NCBI GenBank assembly: GCA_035610835.1
Contig: CM069454.1
Coordinates: forward strand, 65,556,520 to 65,620,519
Direction of reading: 5' to 3'
Source of the DNA: Ophiura sarsii
Lineage: Eukaryota; Echinodermata; Ophiuroidea; Amphilepidida; Ophiuridae
Length of the DNA: 64,000 bases
In this document: piece by piece, positions 1 through 33,732 of the stretch
Position numbering within the stretch: position 1 is the stretch's first letter
Layout of the letters: the number at the start of each line of letters is the position of its first letter
Notes under the pieces: model-generated
Seen by the model: the letters and a program-made list of their open reading frames with translations, nothing else
Databases searched by the model: none
Told to the model about the DNA's origin: nothing
Program-made: the position numbers and the translations under genes

Positions 1-1748
1 CAGCGAAAGAAATGATAATAAAAAACTATAAATGAGAAGAAAAAAAACTATTGTGGAATATTTCATACGACTGTCACACTGAAAACCTAAACTGGTCAGC
101 CTGACTAACTTAAAGCTAGTCCAGACGGTGCCTAGCTTTAGCCCAGTCCAGCATTGCTGGACTAGCTTTACGTTAGTCGTTCGACTAGGTTGATGTTAGT
201 CCGTCCTAAGCTGGACTAGTTTAGGCTAATCGCTGGACTAGTTTAGGCTAGTCGCTTAGTCGCTCGACTAGCTTTAAGTTAGTCCAGATGATGTCCATCT
301 TGACTAACGTAAGGTTAGTCAAGCTAAATTGACCTCTTTGTATAAATGATTATAAATTGTTTGTCGTTTAAGCTTTAAACGAATAAAAATGTAAAAGATA
401 ACATTTTGGGGTAAAATCATGTGTTTATTTGGCAAAACATACTCAACCATGCAACTTATTTTCTGTGTCTTGAGAATTTATTAAACAAAATGACTTAACA
501 AAGAAATCTATTGAACAGGATTTATTAAAACCTGTCAATTAATACATGTTTAGGAATAATACCAGTGGGCTGACGCTAAGATTTTCTTTTAATTAGTATA
601 TTTTTTCATTAAAACGAAGACATTCACATCTAAAAATGTAATAGCCTACTTCGTTGTTATTGGACCGTGTCCAAGTGAACAAAAACTGTATGCCGATTGC
701 TCAACGTCTAAACAATAAAAAATAATGTTACAAATATATATATTTTGGCTTAAAAATATGTTTTTAGGTCAAAATCCTATGTATCAATGAAATTGTATTT
801 TGCGTTTTGAGATCTTATTGTACTACACATTTACACAAATAAGTGTACAACACTTGGGTGATTGAAACCTCTTTGTTCATATATTTTGAGAATAATGAGT
901 TTTCTTTGTATAAATGATTATTTATTAAAATATTCGTTTTCTATATATTGTACTAAAATGTACGAAATATAACCAAAATATAAATTCTTTGATATTTTTC
1001 TGTAATCCTTATTACAAATTAACGTCTGTCAGAAAACTCGGGCGTAAAAAGATTTTAAAAATAAAAACAGCATAAAAAGGGAATTTTTGAAAAAGCCAAA
1101 AATCAAAATTACCCAATATTTAAGATGTTTTACCTTTTTGAGCTGTTTAAGCCATTAATGTCTAAATCTACCTTAAACCATGAAGATTAGAAAAATTGTT
1201 TTTTTAACCTAAAACCACACATTTTTTGCTAAAACAATGTCTGACTCTGAAACAATTTCGTATTTTGTGGTTGCTACTTAGATCTACAACATGTTACAAT
1301 AATTCCACCATTTTGAGAAGCTATCTTGAAAATTTAGACCAAAAAAGACGTTTTTTTGGCAAAAACCGGACCAAGATGAAACAAAAAAATGTTTTTCTTG
1401 ATCAAATCTTTTTCCAAACATCCATGTTGATCTGTGATATCTGTAACAATAATTCCATTACAGGTCCTCTACAAACCCACTATATAGCCCAAATTGATCC
1501 AATGTGGATCCTTTGGGTCTTAGCAATTTTGACAAATTGACCAGTACATTTAACACTTTCCACGCTACAGGCGTCTGCAGACGACTTTCCAAAATGCTCA
1601 AATTTAATAAATGTGAACAATATTGAATTTCATTACCATTATTTGGAATCGCGTCTCGTTTTCATGGAATCGCCAAAATACATTATTACCCCTGCGTTTG
1701 CCAATTTTGTGCATCAACCCTTTTTACCATGTTTTTTCTCTTACCTAG
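1..1748. other. AT-rich non-coding DNA upstream of the first visible hemocyanin exon
   Basis: No exon could be recognised here. It should be intron of the hemocyanin-family gene, because the first visible exon starts in the middle of the family and is preceded by a good splice acceptor. Open frames here, such as 1226-1540, are low-complexity and match nothing I know. About 90-330 is a separate repeat. The missing N-terminal domain was looked for and not found. Confidence 0.5.
90..330. repeat. Imperfect GACTAGCTTTA/GTTAGTC repeat
   Basis: The words GACTAGCTTTA, GTTAGTCC, GGACTAGTTTAGGCTA and their complements recur about every 25-35 bases, in both orientations. The stretch can fold on itself. 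It looks like a degenerate minisatellite or the inside of a foldback MITE; no clean ends are visible. Confidence 0.5.
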
Positions 1749-23029
<21,281 letters not shown>

Positions 23030-23102
23030 ATTTAGCTTGGAAAATCGGGTGAGCTTTACCGAGAATTTTTAATGATTATGATGCATAGGCCTAGCCTACA
23101 AT

Positions 23103-23231
23103 ATTAAAGTTTTAAAATAACAAATGTCGGTGAGGCGACTGTATGCTACACGTATGAGAAGTTGAAAAACGTAGGCCTATGTACTGTTAATAAGGGATGT
23201 TTTCTTTTAGAAGAAAATTGTGTTTATTAAA
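23103..23231 (+). promoter_or_regulatory. Candidate polyadenylation signals for the hemocyanin-family gene
   Basis: No AATAAA is seen close after the stop. The variant ATTAAA occurs at 23103-23108 and 23226-23231; either could serve. Weak evidence. Confidence 0.3.
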
Positions 23232-23397
23232 TTAGATTGTAACCATTTTATCTACCCGTAGGCATTGCATTTAAAGTGTATTATATTTTGAGCCTATATT
23301 ATCGATACACTCTTAGCATGCTTAGCATGCTTAGGTCTTGGCTGGACCGGAATCGAGTAATGTGCCTGATGCTTGGCCAAAATTGTCTGTTTCCATA

Positions 23398-23722
23398 GTA
23401 AAGCTTTTAAGGTGATAGGTCAAAACTCTATGAGTTTTTAGAGAATATGTATGTAAATCCATATTAAAGTTTTTAAGGTGATAGGTCAAAACTCTATGAG
23501 TTTTTAGAGAATAGGTATGTAATTCCATATTAAAGTTTTTAAGGTGATAGGTCAAAACTCTATGAGTTTTTAGAGAATATGTATGTAAATCCATATTAAA
23601 GTTTTTAAGGTGATAGGTCAAAACTCTATGAGTTTTTAGAGAATAGGTATGTAATTCCATATTAAAGTTTTTAAGGTGATAGGTCAAAACTCTATGAGTT
23701 TTTAGAGAATATGTATGTAATC
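23398..23722. repeat. 66-bp tandem repeat, about five units in two alternating forms
   Basis: The unit contains AAGGTGATAGGTCAAAACTC and TATGAGTTTTTAGAGAATA. Units alternate between TGTATGTAAATCC and GGTATGTAATTCC, giving a 132-bp higher-order period. As 66 is a multiple of 3, an open frame on - is spurious. It begins 370 bp after the hemocyanin stop. Confidence 0.93.
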
Positions 23723-23846
23723 ATTTAAGGTATAATATGTTACTAGCACCAGCATGGTTTGCATTTGCAGTTATTATTGTTCCCAGTCTATGGGTCCACT
23801 GATTGAATTTGAAGTGGACCTGTCAGTGCTGATGTGTAATACAGTA

Positions 23847-23870
23847 CCCCCCCCCCCCCCCCCCCCCCCC
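23847..23870. repeat. C homopolymer (~24)
   Basis: An uninterrupted C run; one of many G/C homopolymers in the window. Confidence 0.9.
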
Positions 23871-24290
23871 AATGTAAATCTTGTACTTATCTGCACATGC
23901 GCCAAGTGCTTATAATTCAAACATCTTTACATACGCTATAGAAATTGATCTAGTATAGGGATACGTATAAAAAATGATTGAGGTGTCATTTCATCATCCA
24001 CAAGTTACAACTACAATTCATACACTCTATATAGTGTTGAACCAATCAGGAAGCAGGAATTACAAATACGCGGAGTGCATTGAAATGAAAGTGTCCACCT
24101 GCACTCCACGTGTGCGCCGTTCAAATCACGCAGTGCGTGTTTTGTTTTGATTCGTAGTTCAAGATTTGCGGGTTCGCCGATTTTCACTGCGGGTGTTAGC
24201 AAACTTCTTAAAGTGTTTTTAGTCGTTTTACATAGATCAAAATTATGCCTAAATTGTGAATTTTTATTTGTATAGTGTCGTGTATGATTA

Positions 24291-24451
24291 TAGGTCAATA
24301 AATACGTATGTTCTAATAAACGCGCTGATGTTGATATGCTCACAATAGCACTCCCCCTTCGGGGTCGTGCCATTATTCACACATCAACATCAGCGCGCGT
24401 GCATTGATTTGTCTAATTTCTCTCGAAACAGAACATACGCATTTATTGACC
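24291..24451. repeat. Inverted repeat (foldback)
   Basis: AGGTCAATAAATACGTATGTTC near the left (mutated internally) faces AGAACATACGCATTTATTGACC near the right. An inner pair CGCGCTGATGTTGATATG / CATCAACATCAGCGCG surrounds a CCCCCTTCGGGGTCG hairpin. Confidence 0.75.
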
Positions 24452-24730
24452 TATTATTCACACATATATGGCGCATATGTCCCGAAACCATTGTATCGAT
24501 AGGGTGAAATGTTATAATATGTTTATAAAGTCACAGTGACGGTGGTTTTGACCATGTATGAGGAAACAGCAGATAGTGGTTACAACACTGTTAAATGAGC
24601 TATTTGTCCAATTATCTTATTTAGCACGAGATTTTAAAGCATGGATCCTCACCAAAAACATGTACGCGCACTGACAAGAATTGTATTTGCTGGCCAACTG
24701 CATAACATTGACGTCACAGTCACAGATAAA

Positions 24731-24925
24731 AAGGATGATTATCAATTTCAGTTAATCACTCCATCTATATAAAAGATGATTATCATTTTCAGGTAGTCAC
24801 TCCATCTGTACAAAGGATGATTATCATTTTCGGGTAGTCACTCCATCTGTACAAAGGATCTGTACAAAGGATGATTATCATTTTCAGGTAGTCACTCCAT
24901 CTGTACAAAGGATGATTATCATTAT
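24731..24925. repeat. 41-bp tandem repeat, about 4.5 units
   Basis: The unit is GATGATTATCATTTTCAGG then TAGTCACTCCATCTGTACAAAG. One unit has an extra duplicated ATCTGTACAAAGG. Confidence 0.9.
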
Positions 24926-25156
24926 CACCTACTGAGAACAGGTTTGGTTAGGTTTTCTCGTCACCCAGAGACACCACGTACGTACGTGCATCATTGTAAT
25001 GTAGTGTATGAATCTCGTGCTAAATGAAGAGGATGTATAATTTTGACAGCTGATTTAGCATAATAACGTGAATATGTATAGAGTAAATTATGGAACTTAA
25101 AAAGAGTAAATTATGGAACTTAAAATGGAACAACATTTAAAAAATACTATTAACAA

Positions 25157-25445
25157 GTCGGGCACGCGTGGTTCAACGGATTCACTCTTGCTCCACAATG
25201 CAAAGATTGTGGGTTCGATCCCCGTTTCTGCCAGCGTGTTGTGTCCTTTGATATCTACACAAAATTTTGATCAAAATATGAAATTTGTGGAGATTGTTTA
25301 TAAAATGCCCGAAGGGACGAAAAATTGAACATAAGCCTATGTACTACTTGGGCAAGACACTTTACCGCACTTGCCACGCTTCACCCAGGTGTATAATTGG
25401 GTACCGGCATTAATTCATGTTGGGAAGTAAAACAGACTCGCTGTG
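25157..25445 (+). mobile_element. SINE with tRNA-derived head
   Basis: GGCACGCGTGGTTCAACGG includes an A-box-like TGGTTCAACGG. GGGTTCGATCCCC about 45 bases later is a B box. These are the internal RNA polymerase III promoter of tRNA genes. The acceptor stem pairs poorly, so this is not a working tRNA. Downstream, CTTGGGCAAGACACTTTACC and TTCACCCAGGTGTA look like a conserved SINE core domain widespread in marine animals; the exact family name is unsure. Confidence 0.7.
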
Positions 25446-25477
25446 CGGGAGGAGTGGCGAACCCCCCCCCCACAGCA

Positions 25478-25533
25478 ATATATATATATATATATATATT
25501 TAATTATTGACAATATATATATATATATATATA
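25478..25533. repeat. TA dinucleotide microsatellite, two blocks
   Basis: Two (TA)n blocks with a short TTTAATTATTGACA interruption, just after a C-run beyond the SINE. Confidence 0.9.
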
Positions 25534-25534
25534 C

Positions 25535-26220
25535 ATGGGGGAGTCTGGCCTAAACGCTAATGAAAGAGAGATGGGCACTCCGCGCGCGATCTTAAGAAGC
25601 TCGGCGCGAGTCTTTACTTTACTTTAACAAGTCGATAAAGGTAATCGGCCTGACGTCACAATGGCCATCTTTTACGGTGTAAGTAAACTCCATTCCAAAT
25701 GTACAGGATATGAACTACAACTACAAACAACTACAACCTTTAAATGGGCTATTCCATTTGAAATCCATACACCCCTATGAATAACATTAATTTAATATTC
25801 CCCACAGGGAGGGTGAACTTCAAATGGGGTTATCTGCATGGTGGTTACACTTTAAATATACACTCCCTGTGTGGAAGAGTATAAGGTCATGTCTTTATTG
25901 AGGTGTACGGATTTCAACTTGAATAACCAATTGAAAACGGACACTAAAGGACTTGGTTTCTTTCTCGTAACGTAACGATACCACTTTAATACAAATGTAC
26001 CGTTAACAAGTTAACTCAAACCTATGTAAAGTAAGGTAATGATAATATTAACATAAATACTAAGTAAACAATGTTGATAAAATATATGTGTATGATTTTG
26101 ATGAAGGGTAATAAACATAACGGATTAAACAGGAATAGAGATATGTTTATTTGTTGGTTTTTTTGTTCAGAATGCACACTCATTTCGTAATTGACCAGGG
26201 ACTTAGAGACGCACCATGAT
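25535..26220. other. Unassigned intergenic DNA
   Basis: No gene or clear repeat is recognised. The stretch ends in a G(37) run at about 26223-26259. Confidence 0.5.
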
Positions 26221-26222
26221 AT

Positions 26223-26223
26223 A

Positions 26224-26259
<36 letters not shown>
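26223..26259. repeat. G homopolymer (~37)
   Basis: The longest G run in the window. It gives a false polyproline frame on the - strand. Confidence 0.95.
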
Positions 26260-26260
<1 letters not shown>

Positions 26261-26439
26261 GTTTTCTGAAGAAGAAAAAACTTTGCCCACTTTCCAGGAG
26301 AAAAAAATATCTTTGCCCACCAACCAAGAAAGAAAGAAAAAAGTTGACCCACTAACTGAGTATAAAAAAAAAATATGTCTCATCCTACTCAATGTAAAGA
26401 AAAACATTAAAACCTAAAAAAAAAATAAAAAAAATTGCC

Positions 26440-27350
26440 GCCTTTGCCAAAAAACAGTAAAAAACTTGCCGCCTTTAGCCCGACCCAACTTCCATGCCCC
26501 CCCCCACCACACTGAAAATCAAATGGTGCGTCGCTTACACTGTAAAAATCGGTGACGTGTGACGCGTTTAGAAACTAAATATGTGAGATGTGACATGTTT
26601 AGAAACTGAACACAGTGATCATAAATAAAGATTGAAATGATAAACATAGTGTTTAAAATAGGTGACGTGTGATGCGTTTAGAAAGTAAACATGTCACATG
26701 TGACCGAGAATGTGACGTGTTTAGAAACTGAATACAGTTTTTAGCTGGGAAACGTGTTTAGCTGGATCGGAAGGCTAAACACGGTGTTTAGCTGGGAAAC
26801 GCTACGTTAAAATAGGTGACGTGTGCCGCGTTTAGAAAGTAAACATGTCACATGTGACCGAGAATGTGACGTGTTTAGAAACTGAATACAGTTTTTAGCT
26901 GGGAAACAACGTGTTTAGCTGGATCGGAAGGCTAAACACGGTGTTTAGCTGGGAAACGATACACGTGTAACTCTAACGGATAATGGGTTTAATATAGGTC
27001 TACTCTTAGCCTATACCAGTTCTTAAAAAACTTGCCGCCTTTAGCCCGACCCCAACTTCAATGCCCACCCCCCCCCCCCGCCCACCCCCCCCCCCACCAG
27101 TGGCGTAGCCAAGGGGGGGCAAGGGGGGGCAGCTGCCCCCCCTGTGGGGTTCTCTGCCCCCCCTGTTGCCCCCCCTGTGGGAAATGTCAGTTGAAATAAT
27201 TTGGGACTAACCTATTCACAACACAAGGAAATTCAATCCTCAATTTGGTTGTTGCCCCCCCACCAAAACTCCCGGCCCCCCCTTTGCCCCCCCACTGAGA
27301 AAAACCTGGCTACGCCACTGCCCCCCACTGAAAATCAAATGGTGCGTCCC
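26440..27350. repeat. Duplicated repeat block holding a hAT MITE and its empty site
   Basis: TTGCCGCCTTTAGCCCGACC, a C-rich run and ACTGAAAATCAAATGGTGCG occur together at 26465-26534 and again at 27030-27345. Only the second copy contains the MITE at 27098. Between them, ~150-bp direct repeats (GGTGACGTGTG, GCGTTTAGAAAGTAAACATG, TTTTTAGCTGGGAAACG) start at about 26660 and 26814. Confidence 0.8.
27098..27320. mobile_element. hAT-type MITE with 8-bp target duplication
   Basis: CAGTGGCGTAGCCA at the left is mirrored by TGGCTACGCCACTG at the right. The 8-bp CCCCCCAC flanks both sides (27090-27097 and 27321-27328). An 8-bp duplication and CAG...CTG ends fit hAT. The C-rich target makes the exact bounds slightly soft, but the empty copy at 26.5 kb supports them. 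Confidence 0.85.
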
Positions 27351-27370
27351 TTATGATCAGTAGAGTAACT

Positions 27371-27572
27371 ATAGTTCAATCAGTTCCAAATTGGCGAGAA
27401 ATATTCGGTTTTTATATCTCCGCGCGAAAAAGTAATCCAATTGAACGCCCGCAATTATGGCCACACGCACGCGTGACACAACAGTGCGCTATTTGCTTTC
27501 ATGTGAGCCCGCGTCCTGTATTCATTCACTGTTGTAAGGAGGCTTCGCCAATTTGGAACTGATCAAACTATA
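27371..27572. mobile_element. Short MITE, ~28-bp inverted ends
   Basis: TATAGTT(CA)ATCAGTTCCAAATT at the left faces AATTTGGAACTGATCAAACT at the right; about 200 bp, TA-type. Confidence 0.75.
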
Positions 27573-27851
27573 GAGTGTATGGTGCTGAGAGGAATGGATC
27601 TTTTCAATGTTGGAAGCATGACCAATCTTATTTAAAACATTGTATCGATGTTGATTACCAAGGTTTCACCGTCCATGTGCCTCCTAGTCCGCTAGTAGGC
27701 CTACCTGTTTAGTTTGGGAAGAAATCTAGCCCGTATCTGACTAATTAGTTGTATATTATGAATGTGAACGATTCCACACATACGGTATATTCACAAATAC
27801 AGATATTAATCCATGTTTGCATCACATGACCAAATCATACAGTATAACAAA

Positions 27852-28185
27852 TAGATTTTTTTAAAGATTAGTACATTCAAAACATCTATAAATTTAATAA
27901 TCTCCGATTTTGTAAAACACTTTGCATTAACTGAATCATTTGATAGTTTTAAACTCTTTTTAAATAAATATATCAAAATCTAATGTTTGAGAGCCTAACA
28001 TTTGTATGTACTTGTGTATTTCTCACTTTTAAGTAAAAGTAAATAATTTATCAAAGCTCAATGTGTTAGGCTAGGTTTTCTATGTTTTTCGTTATCAAGT
28101 AATCACATATCTCATCAAGATATGTGATTCATCCCCGATGAGATTATTATAGATGTTTTGAATGTACTAATCTTTAAAAAATCTA
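27852..28185. mobile_element. MITE with ~38-bp inverted ends
   Basis: TAGATTTTTTTAAAGATTAG at the left is mirrored at the right end (CTAATCTTTAAAAAATCTA). AT-rich and non-coding. Confidence 0.8.
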
Positions 28186-28439
28186 GAGTCATTTCCATGA
28201 GATCCGTGACCAGTTTTAGGATACCTTCTTTTCTTGATGGATTTGTCAAGATGGACTAATTCTAAGAAAAATGAGCTCCTATATACCTCCCAGAAGTGCC
28301 GGCAATGGTTTTTATAGCGTAAAATCCAAAATGAACGCCATACAGGGGCCCGAAAATTCAAATGGCTTCAATTAAGCTGAAAAGCATACCAAATTGTTCG
28401 CTTGAGCACAAGGATTCCAGAAAAGTATAGTTTGCTATA

Positions 28440-28914
28440 CTTCCGATGTTTGGTTAATGAGTTATCGGGTAAAACGTAAAAAGGTCGTTGACCTTTGCAT
28501 ATGGGGGTCAACATTTAAACTTGCACCGATTTTGAAAAACAATATCTCATTTTATTTGTATGATCACAAGGATTACAGAAATGATAGTTTTTACCACCTA
28601 GAGTGTCAGTTGTACCTTATAAAGGGGTCAAAAGGTCAGGTTCCATATAGGTCAGTATACCTTGACCTTTTGACCCACGCAAAATATTCCTGGTTCCTAA
28701 AAAATACCAATTCTGGAATCCTTGTGATCATACGAACAATATGAGATATTGTTTTTCAAAATCGGTGCAAGTTTAAATTTTGACCCCATATGCAAAGGTC
28801 AACGACCTTTTTATGTTTTAAAAACCTTTTTGGTTTGTTGTCCGAGTTCCTTTACGGACGATCATTTTATACATACATACATACCCGATAACTCGTTAAC
28901 CAAAATCGGAAGTA
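28440..28914. repeat. Large foldback element
   Basis: ACTTCCGAT.TTTGGTTAA and TCGTTGACCTTTGCATATGG at the left are mirrored at the right (CCATATGCAAAGGTCAACGA, TTAACCAAAATCGGAAGT). The arms reach inward past TGATCACAAGGATT. It stops a few bases before the TTAA element at 28923. Confidence 0.85.
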
Positions 28915-30839
28915 CTACTTAAGGGAAGTGTCAACCCTATTATTTTGATGATCAACTTTTGCTTCTAAGTTTGAGAATATTGAATAAAAAAGTACATAAA
29001 AGTATACATTTATAGAAAGGAATTTTGATAAGGAATCCGATGGTGATATCAACGTGATACCAAATAAACTAAATTTTGAGAAATGAACCAAAAAGCGATT
29101 TATTTTGTTTACCCCAACATTTTCAGAGAGCATAACTATAAAATAAAAAATGGTAATTTGTTCTAATATACATTTTTGTAAACAAGACAATTTTGTCTAG
29201 GAAGCAATTTTTTCTTTTTCCAAAATAAGGCTTAGTTTTGGAAATATTGCTAAAAACATCGGAAAAGTGTAAAAGTCGTGTTTTTTTTGCATACATTTCG
29301 CTAGAAATGGATGCATATCTCGAGTTTAAAATCCATAATCGAAAAAATAAAAAAATGCCTCCTAGCGCTGAAAGTCCTCTACACAATGGTAGTAAAAGCT
29401 TACCTGATAGTTTGATATTTTTTTAGTTATGTTGTTTGAAAATTCGTAAAATTCCTTCAAATTTGAACTTCTAGAAAACATCGATTTAGTAAAAATATTG
29501 ACATTTTCCACCATTTAAAGCTAAATGTTCACGGAATACACGGGCGTGTGACCTAAAAAGCGAATATGGTTAACTCTCATGAAAACAGTGCAAAATGAAC
29601 TTTTTGATGTCTTTGGTCCATTTCCGTTTAATACAATGTTTTCTTGCTTGAAAAACTTCTTTTCTAGATAGATCTCGATGTTTTCTACTTGGATATATAT
29701 ACTTTGGTATACTTCTGATCGTGTTTTCACTAAAAAAATTGCCCTCATATACCCCAAATTAGCGAAATTTCTATGTCCGCAGCATAAAAGTCCTTTTTGC
29801 CTTTATTAATTACAATACAAAAAGTACACCATTTTCTACAAGATATGTCCTAATTTGTAGGGAACATATCGCGATATTCCATGGTTAGAAAAAAATGCAC
29901 ATCTTTGACGATGTTTACCTGTTTCAATTTCATATATTTTGTCCGAGATTTTGATGTTTATTACGTTACCTGCGACATATAGAGGATCAAAGTTGTTAAA
30001 AATTAACATTTAAACATTTTAATGTACACATTCTGAATCTAAAAGAACATGGGTGTTTGAAAATAATAGTTTCAAAAATCTATAGCAGCATGTCTGACCT
30101 TGAGAAGAAAAAAATGCTGCAAAGCATGCGACCTTGTTAAGGATGTTTATTACGTTGTTCAGATTTCTCCCGAACTATGTATTAAAACACACTTTTCGGT
30201 TAAAGACCTATTTGATACATATACATAGACTATAATACTCGGAGTACTCGCTAGCTCTTTCCAGATCGTCTACATGGTACTTTGAGTACGAAAAACGTTT
30301 ACTACGTTATCGTTTATTACGTTATCGAATAAATCAATAGAGAGACATCTGCTCTCTACGACTGTATTAAACAAATCTACGGGGCAGGCCCTTTTCGCAG
30401 GCATGCATGGGGAATACTCGTTGAAAGTACAATGCAAAAAAACACGACGAATGGTAAGAATTCCTCATTTTTTTCTTGTAAGTAATATGAAAATTAAGCT
30501 GAATGACAGTTGAAGTCATTCTGGATCTCTAAGAACATTGAAAATGGACCTATGCTATCAAAATGGGGTTAATAATGTGAAGAAATGCAGTAGGTATCGC
30601 TAATATCTACATTGATTGCTTTGTATATACGTTATAAGCCAGCATTATGCACTGTTGCAGTTGCCAATAACGTAATAAACAGGATAACGTAACCAATCTC
30701 ATTGTCAATACTCATGTCAATGTTGGCGTCAATTCCGTAGCTTTCATGATTGGTGTACTTGAGTATCATACATAGTACCCAATGTTATAATTTTAATATG
30801 TGGACCTTTACATGTCAGGACTTAAACCACCTTATAAGG

Positions 30840-32287
30840 GATAACGTAATAAACTTTTCATCATTTGATAAAGATAATTGCACCTTGTTCACAGTGATTC
30901 AACATTTATTATGTGTTTATGAATGTTAACTTAGTGTACATACATATTGTCTCACATACTGACACAATCACAATTGTTTGCATTCTTCAATGGTGTATAG
31001 TTCTATGACTATTGGATAACGTAATAAACCAATACGTATAATTGGGTGAATAAATATGGTATACCTAGCTGAAACAGCTACAATATCTGTCATCAATTTT
31101 GTTTTGTTTTTGTTATCATTATTATACAGGAATATGGGCGACACAGTGCAAACAACTAATGGTAATACCGGCAGAATCAAATGCAATAGTGGAGACAAAA
31201 AGGTCATCAGAGTACAGTCTTATTACAAATCTACTACCATCGTTTAAAATAAAATAAATCGATATCTTATGGGGGAATCACATGTATCCGTGTGAGCTGG
31301 GCGGCCCCTTACCGTGTGAAAAATGGGTGCGGACGGCGGCACACACGGTGGGCCGTTTCCCGTCCGTTGAACACGTTCAGGGGACTTTGCCGGCCACCGG
31401 AGTTTTGAACATGCTCAAAACTCCTGGCGGGTGAGTAAAAGCGGCGGCGAACGATGAGAGCCCGGTATAAGGACGGCGCACCCGTTTCGCACCCGTTTCG
31501 CGCCCGTTTCGCGCCCATTCGCAGGGCGGTGATGGACGGTGGTGAACGTCGACCATCTTAGCGACGGGCTGCGAATGGCCGTATGCAGCCTGGTAACCGT
31601 TCGCGAAACGGACTCTCAGCAGGAATGTTGCAACTCTCTAAATATAAAAGAGCTAAAACTCACTCTTTCGAGAGCTCTAGGCGGGACAGCTCTTTTTTTC
31701 ACTCTTAAAAGAGCGATTTTCACTCTAAAAGATTTAAAATCACTCTTAAAAAAGAGTGAAAAAATCACTCTTAAAAAAGAGTGAAAATTACTCTGAAAAG
31801 AGTGAACTTCACTTCTTCCTTCCTAGCCGTCCTTCCTAGAGCTCTCACAATAGTGAGGTTTAGCTCTTTTACATTTAGAGAGTATTATATATGTTGGTCG
31901 TACGAATTCCGGAATGCAAATGAAGCGGGCTCTCACCGTTTGCCGCCGCTTTTACTCACACTTCAAACTTCCTGCCGGGCGCGGATGGCCGGCGATGTCC
32001 CCGGCAACGTGTTCAACGGAGGGGAAACGGCCCACCGTGTGACATCACCGTGTGCCGCCGTCTGCACCAATTTGTCACACGGTAATGGGCCGGCCAGCTC
32101 ACACGGATACATGTGAGTACAAATGTATTTTACAGAGATTCCCGGAATGTGAGCGAAGCGGCAGCTTATACAGGGCAGTTTGATGACGTTATCAAGGCGG
32201 TTCGGTCGGTACCCAAGCGTTTCGGCCGGTGAGGAGGTGGTATGAGCCCGGTTCCAGGCCGATAAGGACCCGGTATAGAGCAGTTAT
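30840..32287. repeat. 1448-bp tandem duplication, copy 1
   Basis: Runs from GATAACGTAATAAAC to GGTATAGAGCAGT and repeats at 32288-33732. Every open frame compared between the copies is identical. It covers element DNA plus most of a MITE. Confidence 0.97.
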
Positions 32288-33732
32288 GATAACGTAATAA
32301 ACTTTTCATCATTTGATAAAGATAATTGCACCTTGTTCACAGTGATTCAACATTTATTATGTGTTTATGAATGTTAACTTAGTGTACATACATATTGTCT
32401 CACATACTGACACAATCACAATTGTTTGCATTCTTCAATGGTGTATAGTTCTATGACTATTGGATAACGTAATAAACCAATACGTATAATTGGGTGAATA
32501 AATATGGTATACCTAGCTGAAACAGCTACAATATCTGTCATCAATTTTGTTTTGTTTTTGTTATCATTATTATACAGGAATATGGGCGACACAGTGCAAA
32601 CAACTAATGGTAATACCGGCAGAATCAAATGCAATAGTGGAGACAAAAAGGTCATCAGAGTACAGTCTTATTACAAATCTACTACCATCGTTTAAAATAA
32701 AATAAATCGATATCTTATGGGGGAATCACATGTATCCGTGTGAGCTGGGCGGCCCCTTACCGTGTGAAAAATGGGTGCGGACGGCGGCACACACGGTGGG
32801 CCGTTTCCCGTCCGTTGAACACGTTCAGGGGACTTTGCCGGCCACCGGAGTTTTGAACATGCTCAAAACTCCTGGCGGGTGAGTAAAAGCGGCGGCGAAC
32901 GATGAGAGCCCGGTATAAGGACGGCGCACCCGTTTCGCACCCGTTTCGCGCCCGTTTCGCGCCCATTCGCAGGGCGGTGATGGACGGTGGTGAACGTCGA
33001 CCATCTTAGCGACGGGCTGCGAATGGCCGTATGCAGCCTGGTAACCGTTCGCGAAACGGACTCTCAGCAGGAATGTTGCAACTCTCTAAATATAAAAGAG
33101 CTAAAACTCACTCTTTCGAGAGCTCTAGGCGGGACAGCTCTTTTTTTCACTCTTAAAAGAGCGATTTTCACTCTAAAAGATTTAAAATCACTCTTAAAAA
33201 AGAGTGAAAAAATCACTCTTAAAAAAGAGTGAAAATTACTCTGAAAAGAGTGAACTTCACTTCTTCCTTCCTAGCCGTCCTTCCTAGAGCTCTCACAATA
33301 GTGAGGTTTAGCTCTTTTACATTTAGAGAGTATTATATATGTTGGTCGTACGAATTCCGGAATGCAAATGAAGCGGGCTCTCACCGTTTGCCGCCGCTTT
33401 TACTCACACTTCAAACTTCCTGCCGGGCGCGGATGGCCGGCGATGTCCCCGGCAACGTGTTCAACGGAGGGGAAACGGCCCACCGTGTGACATCACCGTG
33501 TGCCGCCGTCTGCACCAATTTGTCACACGGTAATGGGCCGGCCAGCTCACACGGATACATGTGAGTACAAATGTATTTTACAGAGATTCCCGGAATGTGA
33601 GCGAAGCGGCAGCTTATACAGGGCAGTTTGATGACGTTATCAAGGCGGTTCGGTCGGTACCCAAGCGTTTCGGCCGGTGAGGAGGTGGTATGAGCCCGGT
33701 TCCAGGCCGATAAGGACCCGGTATAGAGCAGT
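32288..33732. repeat. 1448-bp tandem duplication, copy 2
   Basis: Appears identical to copy 1 wherever compared. The junction is GCAGT|TAT|GATAACG. Copy 2 continues into the right end of the MITE, which copy 1 lacks. Confidence 0.97.

Noticed and set aside
1226..1540. Possible N-terminal hemocyanin exon
   Set aside because: The translation has none of the family N-terminal landmarks and no credible splice sites at its ends.
23331..23687. Repeat protein with 22-residue units on the - strand
   Set aside because: It is the 66-bp tandem repeat read in an accidental open frame.
30968..33564. Pairs of identical small proteins (79, 63, 69, 81 and 111 codons)
   Set aside because: They arise because the 1448-bp tract is duplicated. 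Several lie in MITE palindromes and match no family.
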